DNA of 64,000 nt from Onthophagus taurus (taxonomy: Eukaryota; Arthropoda; Insecta; Coleoptera; Scarabaeidae), in contig NC_091972.1 in assembly GCF_036711975.1 (NCBI RefSeq), positions 39,685,001 through 39,749,000 of the forward strand. Direction: 5' to 3'. The position numbers were made by a program, and so were the translations under genes. The notes under the pieces were generated by a model. It saw only the letters and a list, made by a program, of their open reading frames with translations. It made no database searches and was not told where the DNA came from. The stretch's first letter is position 1. Each line of letters opens with the position of its first letter. Shown one piece after another: positions 34,501 to 45,119 of the stretch.

Positions 34501-35386
34501 TCCATTATCATCAGACTTAACGCCATAAGAATGCGAAATTTTCGGGATAAATTATTAAAAAACAAAGTGTTGCTGACTTTTTGACGGATACTATAATATA
34601 ATTATACCCGTAAATGCTTTTTATGTATTCATTTTCTGGATTGTCTAAAGCGTTAATTTTAACACCCATGGCAGTTTCTAAAATTAAATTATTTGAAATA
34701 TATTTATAAATAATTTCTTTTCTATCTACCACAAATAATATCTAAAGTACATCTTGTAATGTACGGATATATATTAAAAATATCTCCATCAGCTTTAACC
34801 TTTAATATTTCGACCAATTTCTGGCTTTTTTCTACGAAAATATCCACAAAGTTTTCCAAGATTTTAAAGTGAAAAGTTGGTGTAATAAACTTTCGATGTT
34901 TATGCCATTTCTCTCCGGCACTAGTCAGCAAACCATCTCCAAGCCAAGGATGTACTATTTTATACATTTTACTTTTAGTAATTTGAATAGAATTATTCAA
35001 AATAATCTAAAAAAAAATTCAATTTATATTTGTTTATTAATAAAATTAAAGAATTACTTCAACATTTTCTGGTTCTATACAATGTATAGCCGGTTCTCTA
35101 CCCAACCACGATCTCATAATTGGACCATAACTTCTCAAAACATCTTTTGACACAATAAACATTACTTGAAGAAACTTAAGTTAATTTAAATACAAAAATT
35201 TAATTGAAAAATGTTACCAGATTTAGGCAAAAATAACAAAGGCCATGTTGTTCCAAAAATAGGAAGTTTAATCGGTCCAGGAATTTTATCCACATATTTA
35301 GTTATTCTATCACGCAATAGAAACTCTAAACTAAAATAAAGAATCAACACGGTCACTGTAATTAATAATAAATTAAACGGATCCAT
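28590..35386 (-). CDS. CYP4: Cytochrome P450 of the CYP4 family, copy 1 (nine exons)
   Basis: Exons on the minus strand are 35386-35218, 35164-35058, 35006-34730, 34677-34608, 29698-29572, 29514-29329, 29275-29041, 28985-28806 and 28750-28590. Every intron is GT-AG; the joined frame is 1512 bases, 503 residues plus TAA. An N-terminal hydrophobic anchor ([19 protein letters not shown]) precedes the hinge PGPIKLP, so it is an ER membrane enzyme. Conserved P450 parts are present: [14 protein letters not shown] (C-helix), the CYP4 signature [14 protein letters not shown] (I-helix), KEALRL (ExxR), FDPDRFLPE, and the heme loop [11 protein letters not shown] with the cysteine ligand. CYP4 enzymes are NADPH-dependent monooxygenases, often fatty-acid or hydrocarbon hydroxylases; the substrate here is unknown. 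The 4.9-kb fourth intron holds a satellite array. Codons are intact, so it is likely functional. Confidence 0.95.
29760..34260. repeat. Intronic satellite, about 25 copies of a 181-bp unit
   Basis: The landmark AGCTTAAAG occurs 25 times from 29820 to 34167 (one copy reads AGCTAAAAG), mostly 181-183 bases apart. Two monomer types alternate: one has GGTCTAATTTATAAATAAAA, the other AATTTATAAATCAGTAAT. Around 31450-32360 the second type runs several times in a row, a sign of local unequal exchange. The array fills the fourth intron of CYP4 copy 1. Confidence 0.96.
34290..34607 (+). pseudogene. Mariner transposase relic in CYP4 copy 1 intron
   Basis: Plus-strand frames recall FQQDxAxxH (near 34420) and the SPDLTPxxFFxWGYLKN block (near 34505), with stops. 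The end AGTGTTGCTGACTTTTTGAC is TIR-like and lies just inside the exon 4 donor. The same relic sits at the same place in copy 2. Confidence 0.8.
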
Positions 35387-35422
35387 GCTTAAAACGCAAT
35401 TTAAAAAATTAATCGACGTGGA

Positions 35423-35430
35423 TTTATATA
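35423..35430 (-). promoter_or_regulatory. TATA-like box of CYP4 copy 1
   Basis: TATATAAA on the minus strand lies about 37-44 bases upstream of the ATG, which implies a very short 5' leader. Copy 2 has a TATATA at the same distance. Confidence 0.5.
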
Positions 35431-35503
35431 TTTTGTTGTATTATCATTTTCTTAACATGACTGAGCGTTAAAATAAAATAATCACTGATATATTAACTTC
35501 TGG

Positions 35504-35517
35504 TGTTATCTCAGCTG
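35504..35517 (-). promoter_or_regulatory. GATA/E-box motif shared by both CYP4 promoters
   Basis: CAGCTGAGATAAC on the minus strand corresponds to CAGCTAAGATAAC in copy 2 (56095-56107). It contains AGATAA, a GATA-factor site, next to CAGCTG. Conservation between paralogues is seen; function is inferred. Confidence 0.4.
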
Positions 35518-35972
35518 TTGAAATTTATAATTTAAGAGTTGTTAATTAAAATATTTACTTTCAACATAAAGGCGATTTTTATGTACCTACAATTTTAAAC
35601 AGAAATGTTTGTGACATCGCCTGATAGGCACAATGCTTATATTTTGATAATAACATTTTACGCATTCATTTGCAAGCTGATTAATTTATATATTTTATAT
35701 TAAATATTTGGTCTATATATTGGTGAAAAATAAATTAACATTTAGCCTCTACCAATTGTGATAACGAATATTTCAAGTGGTAAGGTCAAGACGATATCAT
35801 ATTTACAACAATTACAAATGCAAAGTTATTGACGCTCGTTAAAACAGAAATCCATAAAGTAGAGGTAGCTTTCAGCAGTGCCCATATTCAACGTTTTGGA
35901 TAAAGGTCTACTGTACGTATTATTTTTTAAAAGCTGTTGAAAAGTTGATGCATGATAGAAATCTATATACAG
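35518..35972. other. Intergenic, nothing recognised
   Basis: No gene or repeat seen upstream of CYP4 copy 1. Confidence 0.5.
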
Positions 35973-37870
35973 TGCTAGCGTAAAGTAACCCCCCCCCCCT
36001 GTTTAACTTCTGAAAAGATTGAGATATCAATATGAACAAAAAAACGTCAGTTTCTATATTTTATCAGCACAAATATTTTCTTATGGAAAATTTTGGTATC
36101 ACTTTTAGTTTTTCCGGAAAATGGAACAGCTTTGTTTTTTTAAATGGAACACCCAGTATATTATGGTATCTTTCGAAAGAATAAAACAATACGAATTCAA
36201 CGATACCTCACAATCAAATATCGGTTTATTAGTTTTTTACATAAAAATTAAACAAAATGCGGAATTTCGCCGGAAAAACCAACGTATCTTCGTTGACTAC
36301 CTGTCGAGATACAATGGGCCAGATAAATGGTGGACGGTCAGTTAAAGGTCGGTCTACGCTCGGATTAAGCAGGGTTAAAATCAGCAATTCTTTTAGAATG
36401 TTTTTATGAAACAATCAATACAAGAAAAAGATAAAAAGAAAGTTCTTTTTAAAACTTCTAAGAAAAAATTGTCATAACAACAATTTTAAAGTTTGTAGGT
36501 ACTTTGAAATTTTGTATTTAAGGCAGCATGCAAATATTTTCCTTCATTTCTATCTTTGAATTCTACCCGACCAAGTATAACCAAAGAAAGGCGAGATCAA
36601 AATGGCTAGAAGGAGTTTAGAGCACAATATCGAAGCAATTTTAATATTCGCTCGTGCTGACAGAAATCTACATGAAACAGGGCGACAATTTAAGGAACGA
36701 TTTCCTGAACATCCAATTAGTCGAAAATATTTAAGAGAGCTTGTGAATAAGTTTTTGGAAACTGGAAGCGTCGAAGACCGCAAAAGAACTGGTCGTCAGA
36801 TATTAACAGAAGTATTTAATGTGCCCATGATGTCGTCTGCTGCTATCGCATCAACGTGTGATGTGTTAAATATTTCCGCGTCGTTGTTGGAAGACATGGA
36901 AATACTTAAAGAAGAATAAATATCATCCATTTTAAATAAAAATGCTTCATGAATTAACAGAAGATGACCCTGATATAGAAGAACAGAATTTTGTGAGCTA
37001 ATGACAAATATGGCTGAACGAAATCGATTATACTTGAAACATATTTGTTTCAGTGATGAATGTACTTTCTTTTTGGGTGGAAAATTGCATCGGCGTGATG
37101 AACATGAATACCGTGACGTTATCACTCAATTTCATTAGAAAGTAAATGTTTTTTTTTCAAGACTTTTGCAAATTGTACAACAGAATTCTGACGATTTTGA
37201 AATGGAACTAGTGTTTCATCAAGACGGAGCACCTCCACATTATGCGCCAATGGTACGAAATTATCTTGATAAAAATTTTAATGGACAACAAGATCACCAG
37301 ATCTGACACCTTTAGATTTCTTTTTATGGGGTTATTTAAAATCCAAGGTATATGAAATTCCGTTGGGTAGTATTGAGGATTTAAAACAAAAAATTATTGA
37401 CGTCTGCCAAAATATTGATCACATGTTAAGCCGTGTGAGAGAGGAAACACTACAAAGATGGTACCACTGCCTAGAAGTTCAAGGTAATCATATCGAACAA
37501 TTTACTTAATATTTGATTCTTAATAAATAAAAAATTCTTTTATTATTCAATAACAACACTAAGCAAATTTTTCAACCGTTACCTATACTAGCAAAATCTT
37601 TAATAAGAAAATTTCATTTCTTATATTGACTTTTTTTCTTTATAAATATTTTTTGATAAAATATGATTAATTCATAAATTTAATATACTTTCAAACAACT
37701 TTTATTTCATTTCTAAAAAAAATAAGTAATTGAACTTGCAATTTTAAATCCGTCTTAGCTCGAGCGTATACCGACCGTTAACCTACCGTCCACCATTTAC
37801 CTGGCCGATTGCATTTCGACAGGTAGTCGACGAAGATACGTTGGTTTTTCCGGCAAAATTCGTAGACTTG
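35973..37870 (+). mobile_element. Mariner-type element relic
   Basis: The left end CAGTGCTAGCGTAAAGTAAC follows TA and resembles the end of the 3619-5000 element; a run of about 13 C follows at 35988. Inverted blocks GACGAAGATACGTTGG and TCCACCATTTA match between 36275-36340 and 37785-37840. The right outer end is lost. Confidence 0.75.
36602..37509 (+). pseudogene. Mariner-type transposase with several frameshifts
   Basis: It opens MARRSLEHNIEAILIFARAD with the paired HTH region (SRKYLRELVNKFLETG). After a shift near 36900 it reads KYHPF and LHELTEDDP, then LYLKHICFSDECTFFLGGK (first catalytic Asp, about 37030), VFHQDGAPPHYAPMVRNYL (second, about 37210), a damaged SPDLTPLDFFLWGYLKSK (third, about 37310) and a tail ending EGNHIEQFT-like at 37509. 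All catalytic blocks can be seen but are split by at least four frame breaks. Confidence 0.88.
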
Positions 37871-38423
37871 ATGGATACTTCCTACATTTATATGAACAAG
37901 AGACATATTGAAAATTTGACGCAGACTTCAAAAACTAGCTCTTTTTGAACTGCAAGGACTTTTATAAAACCTTTTCTTTTATGAGAAAATTTTATAAAAT
38001 CGTGAAGTTACCTTGATACACAACTAGATATAATTTTTATGAAGATCTGATATATCTTGTTAAAGGCTTAACTCTGCACAAACCTTACAAACATAATAAA
38101 AACTTGATGCAAAGGTTACGTAGCTTTTATACGGAGTTATCTTCATGCAAATTTGATGAAAACTTGATAGGAGAACGATACAAATTTTAATTAGAGTGAT
38201 GGAGGCTTCCTTCATTTATCCGATTAGAAAACATATTGAATAATTAGTGCAGACTTCAAATACCAAATGATTTAATATAACGCCGAAAAGTTTAATTATG
38301 CGATGCTTGATTGTTGGTAATAATCTTTCATTATCGCGTATTTTTGGATTTTCTAGAATCTTCGGTAACATATCATTTCAGAAACTTCAATCCCCTTTCG
38401 GCATATAACATTTATGGTCCAGA
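37871..38423. other. Intergenic, nothing recognised
   Basis: No coding sequence. Weak repeats of a GATGAAAACTTGAT-like word occur near 38090-38170. Confidence 0.5.
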
Positions 38424-38431
38424 CTTCTGAG

Positions 38432-40426
38432 TAGTGATGGGCACTATCGAATAAAAACTATCGAATAATTCGATAGTTGGTAAGTATTCGAATAATTCGA
38501 TTGTTGTTACCAACTATTCGAATATTCGATTAGTTATGAACACTATAGAATAATTCGATTGTTGTCAAGTATTCGAATACATCGATGTTATAGAATTTAT
38601 TCGAATGTTTGAATAACTATCATAATATTCGTTGATTTCTAAAACAGATTATCAAGCAAACGAATAAATAAAATGAAAATATAATTATTTTCATTTTAGT
38701 CGAATGCAAGTTATTCATTCAGCTGTTCTAGAAGAATCGCTTATCATACAATGAACAGTCGTCTGATAGTTGACTGAGACTCAAAGTAATGAGTTGAATC
38801 AAGTGAGGGAAACTATGGACAGTATGGACATAATAAGGATTTTGGCGTGCATTATAATTCAGTAATAATGAATTTTATAAATAGTACACGTTAAATAATT
38901 TATTTATAAAACAAATACACTATTCTAGTAAAAATGTATGACAAAAATAACAAATATATTAATTAAACAAATTTATATTACTATTTAAAAAAATAATCAT
39001 GTCGAGGTTTTTCCCAGAGAATCTGTTTCGGCGTTCATTTATAATTTGTCCAGCTTTGGAAAATACTCGTTCTGAAGGAACTGAGGTAGCTGGAATGCAT
39101 GAATATCTTTTATGCAGTTGATATATTTCAGGAAGTACACTTTTGTAGCGCTTCCAAAATTCAATCGGATTTTGAGTTCGTACTACAAGCGAGATCTCTA
39201 AACATTGTGTAACCATCAATGCTGCAGTCGTGCATGGTGTTGAAATACTTTTTAAAGTGACAATTTCTTGATCAAAGTGTGACCTAATGTTTTCTTTATC
39301 ATCAATATTGTCAGTTGTAGTTTCTATGGTCTCTTTTTCAATTGTCTCACCTTTATTTTGTAAAATAGAGGATATTTCTTCTATAATTAATTTTTGAACT
39401 ATGTCACCATTTTCTGCAACACTAAAAGCTGCTTTTTTAAATCTAGGATCTAAAAACGTTGCTTTTGAGCAAAGTAAATTTGTTTCTAAGATCCCAAGTC
39501 GTGTTCTAACATTATCTTGTAAAACAAGTTTTAAAGATTCTGCACTGGTCGTTTTAGAAATGCGGATTTTTAGCGAATGCTGTAGACATCTTATAAGAGG
39601 AATAATTAAAGACATTGTTATATATTTTTCGCCTGATAATTCAATAGTTATTTTTTCAAATGGCTTCAAAATGGATACCACATCTATCAGCAGATCCCAT
39701 TCTGTTGCTGTAATAAATTCTGGAGCTCTTGGTAGCGATGTAATGGCGGCAGATAATGGGTCTTTAATCGCTAATAGTTTTTCTGCCATAATTAAAGTAG
39801 AGTTCCATCTAGTAGATACATCTTGTTTTACTTTTAATTCAGGGTATAGCATTTGTTTTTGCATGCTTTTTAATTTTTCACATGCCACTGTGTTGTGCTT
39901 AAAATGAGCTACCAATGCTCTACATTTTTTTATTAATCGCATTACTGGTTCGGTTGACTTTAGAGCATCTGTAACACATAAATTTAAAGTATGCGCAATA
40001 CATGGATGGTGTTCTTTTTGAAGCTGCCCAATTATGGCATTTTTTATATTAGCACCGTTGTCACTAACAATGCTAATTATTTTATAGTCAATTTCCCAAA
40101 CATTAAAAATTTCTGATAAAGCAGACGCAATGTTTACACCAGTATGGGCTTAAATTTAAGAATTTAACTTTAAAAGTGTATGCAAAGCTGTTAAGATATA
40201 ACAGTTTCATTAGATTTAACTTTTAAAACTAAATCTTAAAATTTTAAATTTACAGCTAAATTCTGTATAAACCCGGTATACCTAACCTATATTGCGCATT
40301 ATTGGATATCCTCAATCCTCACCGAATTCGAATGAATGAATTTATTCGAATAAATCATTCGATAGTTCGAATCATTCATTTACTATTTATTCGATGGTCG
40401 GATTCATTCGATAGTGCCCATCACTA
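38432..40426 (-). mobile_element. hAT transposon with perfect TIR ends and 8-bp target duplication
   Basis: The ends TAGTGATGGGCACTATCGAA and complement are flanked on both sides by CTTCTGAG (38424-38431 and 40427-40434), a perfect 8-bp duplication diagnostic of hAT insertion. The subterminal regions are full of ATTCGAAT/ATTCGATAG words on both strands (38450-38640, 40320-40410), likely transposase-binding repeats. Total length is 1995 bases. Confidence 0.96.
38959..40149 (-). pseudogene. hAT transposase, N-terminally deleted but otherwise open
   Basis: The open frame on the minus strand runs from about 40149 to a TAA near 38959. It starts in mid-protein: HTGVNIASALSEIFNVWEID, then SIVSDNGANIKNAI (second catalytic Asp) and HHPCIAHTLNLCV (CxxH motif). 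QDVSTRWNSTLIM follows (the W-N-S/T block with R-W). It ends with the dimerisation block PATSVPSERVFSKAGQII and LDMIIFLNSN. No stops are seen across nearly 400 codons. The N-terminal BED finger and first catalytic region are missing, so this is an internally deleted, non-autonomous but young copy. Confidence 0.92.
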
Positions 40427-40454
40427 CTTCTGAGCCATATGTTTTAAAAAATAC

Positions 40455-40790
40455 TAAAGGTGTCAGAAATCTTGTTTTATATCTTTGCGGATACGGTGGT
40501 CTTTCCAGATTTTAACCAGTCTGTACATATCCTCCTTTGCCATTCCGATTCTTCTCTTTATTTCTTGTTCTGAGCCACCCCTATTTGTTATTTTCGTACC
40601 CAGATAGTTGATGTCATCCTTAACCCCTATGCCATGGATTACCCGCCCCGTCCATAATCATCAAATGGCATTTAGATCTATTCAGTCGCAGTCCGCACTC
40701 CATGCTTACTTGCACGATTCTTTTCTTGTTCATCTTTAGCCGTTGCGATAGTGTTATCTGCGTTCGAGATGTTTTTCCCTACAATAGATA
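40455..40790 (-). pseudogene. LINE 3' coding remnant
   Basis: The minus strand encodes MNKKRIVQVSMECGLRLNRS, then QLSGYENNK-type sequence and RRIGMAKEDMYRLVKIWKDH, typical of the C-terminal RT region (SKTEYLGxxI... RIGxAKxAF) of widespread animal LINEs. Several frameshifts are present. The active site is not visible. Confidence 0.68.
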
Positions 40791-40822
40791 TACCACCCTA
40801 TGGCAAACCCATATGGAATATA

Positions 40823-40933
40823 CAGGGTGTATCTGAATGACTGCAACAAACTTCAAGGGGTTTCAACTTTAAAATTCACTAAAGAATCACCCCTAGAAGT
40901 TTAGGGGTGATTACAGTCATTCAGATACACCTG
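40823..40933. mobile_element. Short MITE of 111 bases
   Basis: CAGGGTGTATCTGAATGACTG at the left and its near complement at the right are flanked by TA on both sides. The inner hairpin contains AATCACCCCTA/TAGGGGTGATT. It is a mariner-type MITE by its TA target and CAGGGTG end. Confidence 0.82.
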
Positions 40934-40938
40934 TATAT

Positions 40939-41488
40939 CGAGTTAGCTATGTGACACTAGTTACCAAAATAATATTGTTATATTGTTATTATTCCTTTCT
41001 CTGCATACTAAAAAACATAAAATTACATAAAAGGATATTATGATCATCACTATCAAGATTTCCTCAAAGTTTATTCAAGTGACGTGTCAAAAGTCTTCCT
41101 CTAGTCTAGGAAACAGAACATTACTGGGACCTTATAATCGAATAATAAATTGGTCTACATCGAATAATAAAAAGAGGATTATCTTGAAAACGATCAAGTT
41201 TAGCGCATTTTGATAAGAGTACCGTTTTTGCTTAAAAAAGTACCAAGAATAAGAATTCTTATTCAAAAAGGCTACGTTACAGAGCGTATCCCATCATAGC
41301 CCTCTATCGGCTATAGTAAAACGGACTCCATAATCGTCTTTCTCATGCCAAAAAACCTCCGTATACCAAATTTGAAAATAATCGGTTGAAGTACACGTGT
41401 AATATTAAATAAAAATCTATTTGAAAATTTAATTGGAACACCCTGTATCTCCAAAACAAAGCGTTTGTCGACCTATCTATCGGCCTAT
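40939..41488. other. Intergenic, nothing recognised
   Basis: Only a stray GGAACACCCTGTAT end at 41431-41447 was noticed. Confidence 0.5.
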
Positions 41489-42627
41489 TGTAGCGATCCG
41501 CAGATCAGTTCAGATTTTGGTAATTAAATTATATTTATTAAATATTTTTATTCATTCTCGGATAGAGGGGATCGCTGCTCGACTCATCCTTCCCTTCCTT
41601 TTCTTTTGTCTAATTGTTATAGTTGTAATTGTTTGATTGGTTAAACCACGCGTTGACCAATAAGATTATTCTTAGAGTTAAGAGCGTTCAGGGGGGAAAA
41701 CGTTTTCCTTTTGTTTTCCTTCCCTCTCTTTTGTTTAATTGCTGATGTTGCAATTTCTAATTGGTTGAGCCATGTGTTGGCCAATAAGGACTTTCCTAGA
41801 GGAAAGAGCGTCCAGGGGGTAAAGGTTTAAATATTGAGGAGGAGCGCCTTTTGAGGAAGTTAAGTTGAGTTAAGTTAAGTACAGTTCGGTTTCGATTTAA
41901 ATTAATTTCTTCGGCGAAGCACCCTATTCGGTTTCGGTTAAGAGTCTTAGTGTAAAGTCCGAGTAAGACTCCGGTAATTCTTAAGTTTGATGTAAGTTAT
42001 TTTATTAATAATTATTAATTAACTTTTATTCGATCGGATTAAAATTAAAGTGTTATACTTTTTGACGAGGCGCTGTAAGTCGTTAACGTTTTATTTCATA
42101 TATTAACTTGTAAAGATTATAACTAATTGCTTTGGCTTCTTCTGATTTGGTATAAACCTACGTAATATTCGATGTTATTTTTGAATTATTCATTTTATTA
42201 AATTGATCATTTTGTAATTGTTGAACTTAGATATTTTTTGATGTTTTTAATTAAATTGCTTATACAGATTTTCAAGTAAAGTCAGGTAAATTACTAGATT
42301 AAAATTTCTCTTGTTAATCAATATAAAGTTTTCGAGTTATTTTTGTAGTTAAATTTTGTTTGTTCCAATTTATTTTAACTTTAATTCTGTTTATTAATTT
42401 TCGGTTGTATTTTATTTCTTTTGCTATTATTTTTGTTTGATTTCACTTCATTAAATTTGTTATTTAAATTTGACTTGATTTCTTTTATTAAATTTCATTT
42501 AACTTTGCTCCCTAAATCCAAGCCGGCGTGACAAGGTTCTGCTTGTCGCATACGCCTTTAGCACGCCCACACAACAAAGTAAGAGCCGCTCCTTACACTA
42601 TCTATCGACTGTTAAAGTCCTGCTACA
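41489..42627. mobile_element. Probable solo LTR of a retrotransposon
   Basis: The unit starts TGTAGCGATCC and ends CCTGCTACA, TG...CA with a 6-bp inverted end. Near the left it has a direct duplication of about 115 bases (41590-41700 and 41715-41820), each copy with an ATTGG...CCAAT pair. A TTTAAATATTGAGGAGGAGCG stretch (41826) may be the promoter. No gag or pol was found beside it and no clean target duplication is visible, so solo-LTR status is inferred. Confidence 0.55.
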
Positions 42628-43440
42628 ATAACCTGAAACACCCTGTATACATACTTCCTCCATTATTCTAACCATTTCCCATATTTCTAGACAAATGCGG
42701 TGTAACAAAGTAATAACCATGATATCAGTGCATTTTAACATTTTCGCTACGACATTATCTGAGCTTGGCGATTTTCTATCCCCTTAATTTATGAAGAGCT
42801 GTTTCAACTTTATCCCTCAGAATTCGTGATTTATATTCTCGAACTTTAAGATTCTTCTGTCAAAAACGGTATGGGTCCAGTAAAAAATCTTGTGCAATTC
42901 CACACCACACACATTTTTGGTGGATAATCAATGTAAGATACAATTCAATTCGATTTTGACAGCTTAATAGTTCCAGGTTATTGGTTGTCCATATTAATAA
43001 CCAAAAGCCACCAGTTGTCCAAATGTTTTCTTGATGTACCTTTGTACCACAGCCTTTTGGAACTTCACCCAGTATAAATCAAGTTATTCATCAATCCGCT
43101 TGATGTGCTGGTTATCTCCGCCGTCAGGAACGGCTTCATTGATCATTGTTTTCTTGATTATTTCAAGATTTTCCTTAATAAATGATATTTCTAGTCTGGT
43201 TTTAGAAGTGCCTGCTTCAGATATTTGAGGTATCTCTGTATATTTAATCTTTGAATAAAGCAGGTTACCTGATGCTGCTCTAACTCCCCAATTAGAAGAA
43301 GGTAGGGATAACGATGGGATTCAATGGAAGGAACCGGGTGCCCAAGTTTAAAGTGTAAGGCATGATGATATTCAACAACACCAGATCATCGGCGTTGACG
43401 ACAGCAGTGAACTTCATTTCGTTCTTGATGGAATCACTGG
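42628..43440 (-). pseudogene. Unrecognised coding remnant
   Basis: On the minus strand 43240-43030 reads SEAGTSKTRLEISFIKENLE then IIKKTMINEAVPDGGDNQHI and RIDE before a stop, then continues in frame with DLYWVKFQKAVVQRYIKK. The composition is protein-like (charged helices), perhaps the gag of a retroelement, but I do not recognise it. The rest of this stretch shows nothing. Confidence 0.35.
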
Positions 43441-43465
43441 TAGGTCCATAACAATGTTGAATAAA

Positions 43466-43504
43466 AACGGGCTGAACGAGTCAAGGGGACTCGTTCAGCC
43501 CGTT
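43466..43504. other. Perfect 17-bp hairpin with 5-base loop
   Basis: AACGGGCTGAACGAGTC (43466-43482), loop AAGGG, then the exact complement (43488-43504). It is GC-richer than its surroundings and perfect, so it is recent or maintained. Confidence 0.85.
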
Positions 43505-43984
43505 CTTGCTAACTGTACGTATGTTGAAATTTGTGACGAGAAACTGGTTTATACTGTTCAACAGTTAAGTACCAATACTCCTTCGCTTGATAAACTTGTG
43601 TCAGTATATCACAAATTGCTTTATAATTGTATATCTTCTAGCATTGTGCAAGCTTTAAGAATATCATGGGTACGAGGGAAGGTCCATAACGAACAAAAGT
43701 GAAGTGAAAACAAAATACTCAAATCTTCAGAGATGTTCCCGATTCAATTGAAACTCGCTCAATCTCAAGAACATTCTTCGAATTCTTGGAGCGAGACGTC
43801 AGTAGCAGAGGTACCCTTGGTAGCCTTTATTTTACGCGTTAGCTTTGCATAGTTCATTTAGTTTTAAAAACCTCACTTATTCAATGTTGAAATGAAATAA
43901 TAATAAGTAGGCCTCTTGACCTCTAAAGTTTTTTTTTATTAATTAAGTTTATATACTTGGTACTTAAACGTAATTAAGAAAGAC

Positions 43985-45119
43985 CCATTAAATTCAATAA
44001 CAGTTAAAACTAAGAATGTCATCAATAAACATAAAGATACTATCACAAAGCTTGGTCAAAACCTATATTTTCTAATGCCTATGAACTGCTTCATACCACA
44101 ACTTTATTCTCTCATAAAACTCCATAAGGCCAATTTACCCATTAGGCCTATAACCACATGTTTTGACTCTCCTACCTCTAAAATTACTGATTTTATGTAT
44201 GGTATTTTTAAACAAATTGACTATAAACCAATACACTCTCTGAAAAACTCATTGCAACTCATCAAAAACTTAAAACATATTTCACCTGATAATAATACAC
44301 TGGTATCCTTCGATGTGGTCAATCTATACACAAATGTTGGTACCACTTACACTTTAAAGGTGATTGAAGACATATTTTTTCAACATTTTAAAGATAAAAC
44401 CATCACTGCTGACTTGATCGAAATATTTAATCACATATTATTCAACACAACTATTGTCGCTTTGATAATAAAATCTACAAACTTTAACATGGACTTCCTA
44501 TGGGTCTTTCCATTTCTGGATTATTAGCTGATTTGTATTTAGATAATATTGAAAAGAACTTCATTGTTAACTCAAAAAATCCATTCTTTAAGAATATCAT
44601 AAAATGGTTATCTATACCATTTCGTCGACGACATATGTGTGTGGAATGGAAATAAATTCGATCTTGATAGTATGCTATCTTACATGAACAACATCCACAA
44701 GAATCTTAAATTCACCTTGGAGATAGAAAAGGACAACTGCTCAAATTTCCTAAACTTAAAAATACAAAAAATTGACAATAATTCTAAGTTTGACATTTTT
44801 AGGGAGCCGTCATCTTTAAATACTGTCATCCCTTCTGATTCGTTCCATCCCAACAACTACAAATTAGCTGCTTTCCAGGGTTTTATTGTCAGACTATTGA
44901 AATATCCTCTAGACTAGTCTAGACTATACATCCAGACTAAAAGAACTAAATTTTATTAACAAATTAGCAAGAGAAAATGGTTATCCAAGTTATACCATCG
45001 ACCAATTACTATATAAAAACCTCATAAAACTAGACCCTTTATACTCTACGAATAAAAATAACTTTGACAATTATAAGACAATAACATACAACAAAATAAA
45101 CTGCAAAATTAAAACCATA
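43985..45119 (+). pseudogene. Second Penelope-like reverse transcriptase, truncated
   Basis: The plus strand encodes PQLYSLIKLHKANLPIRPIT (fingers; PxLYGxPKxHK...PxRPI), LVSFDVVNLYTNV (first catalytic Asp), MGLPISGLLADLYLDNIEKN and, in a shifted frame near 44625, HFVDDICVWNGN (active-site VDD). LDSMLSYMNNIHKNLKFTLE then follows. The lineage differs from the 21-23 kb element and no GIY-YIG domain remains. Frameshifts near 44500 and 44620 break it. The 3' part is cut off by the long-TIR element at 45120. Confidence 0.88.

Noticed and set aside
34517..34732. A P450 reading continuing past exon 4 into intron sequence
   Set aside because: The frame beyond 34608 enters the mariner relic; the GT donor at 34607-34606 restores homology and phase with the next exon, as in copy 2.
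28590..35386. CYP4 copy 1 being a pseudogene because of its very long fourth intron
   Set aside because: All splice sites are GT-AG, phases agree at every junction and no stop appears in 503 codons.
39401..39907. Plus-strand reading frame of 168 codons
   Set aside because: It is the antisense shadow of the hAT transposase at 38959-40149.
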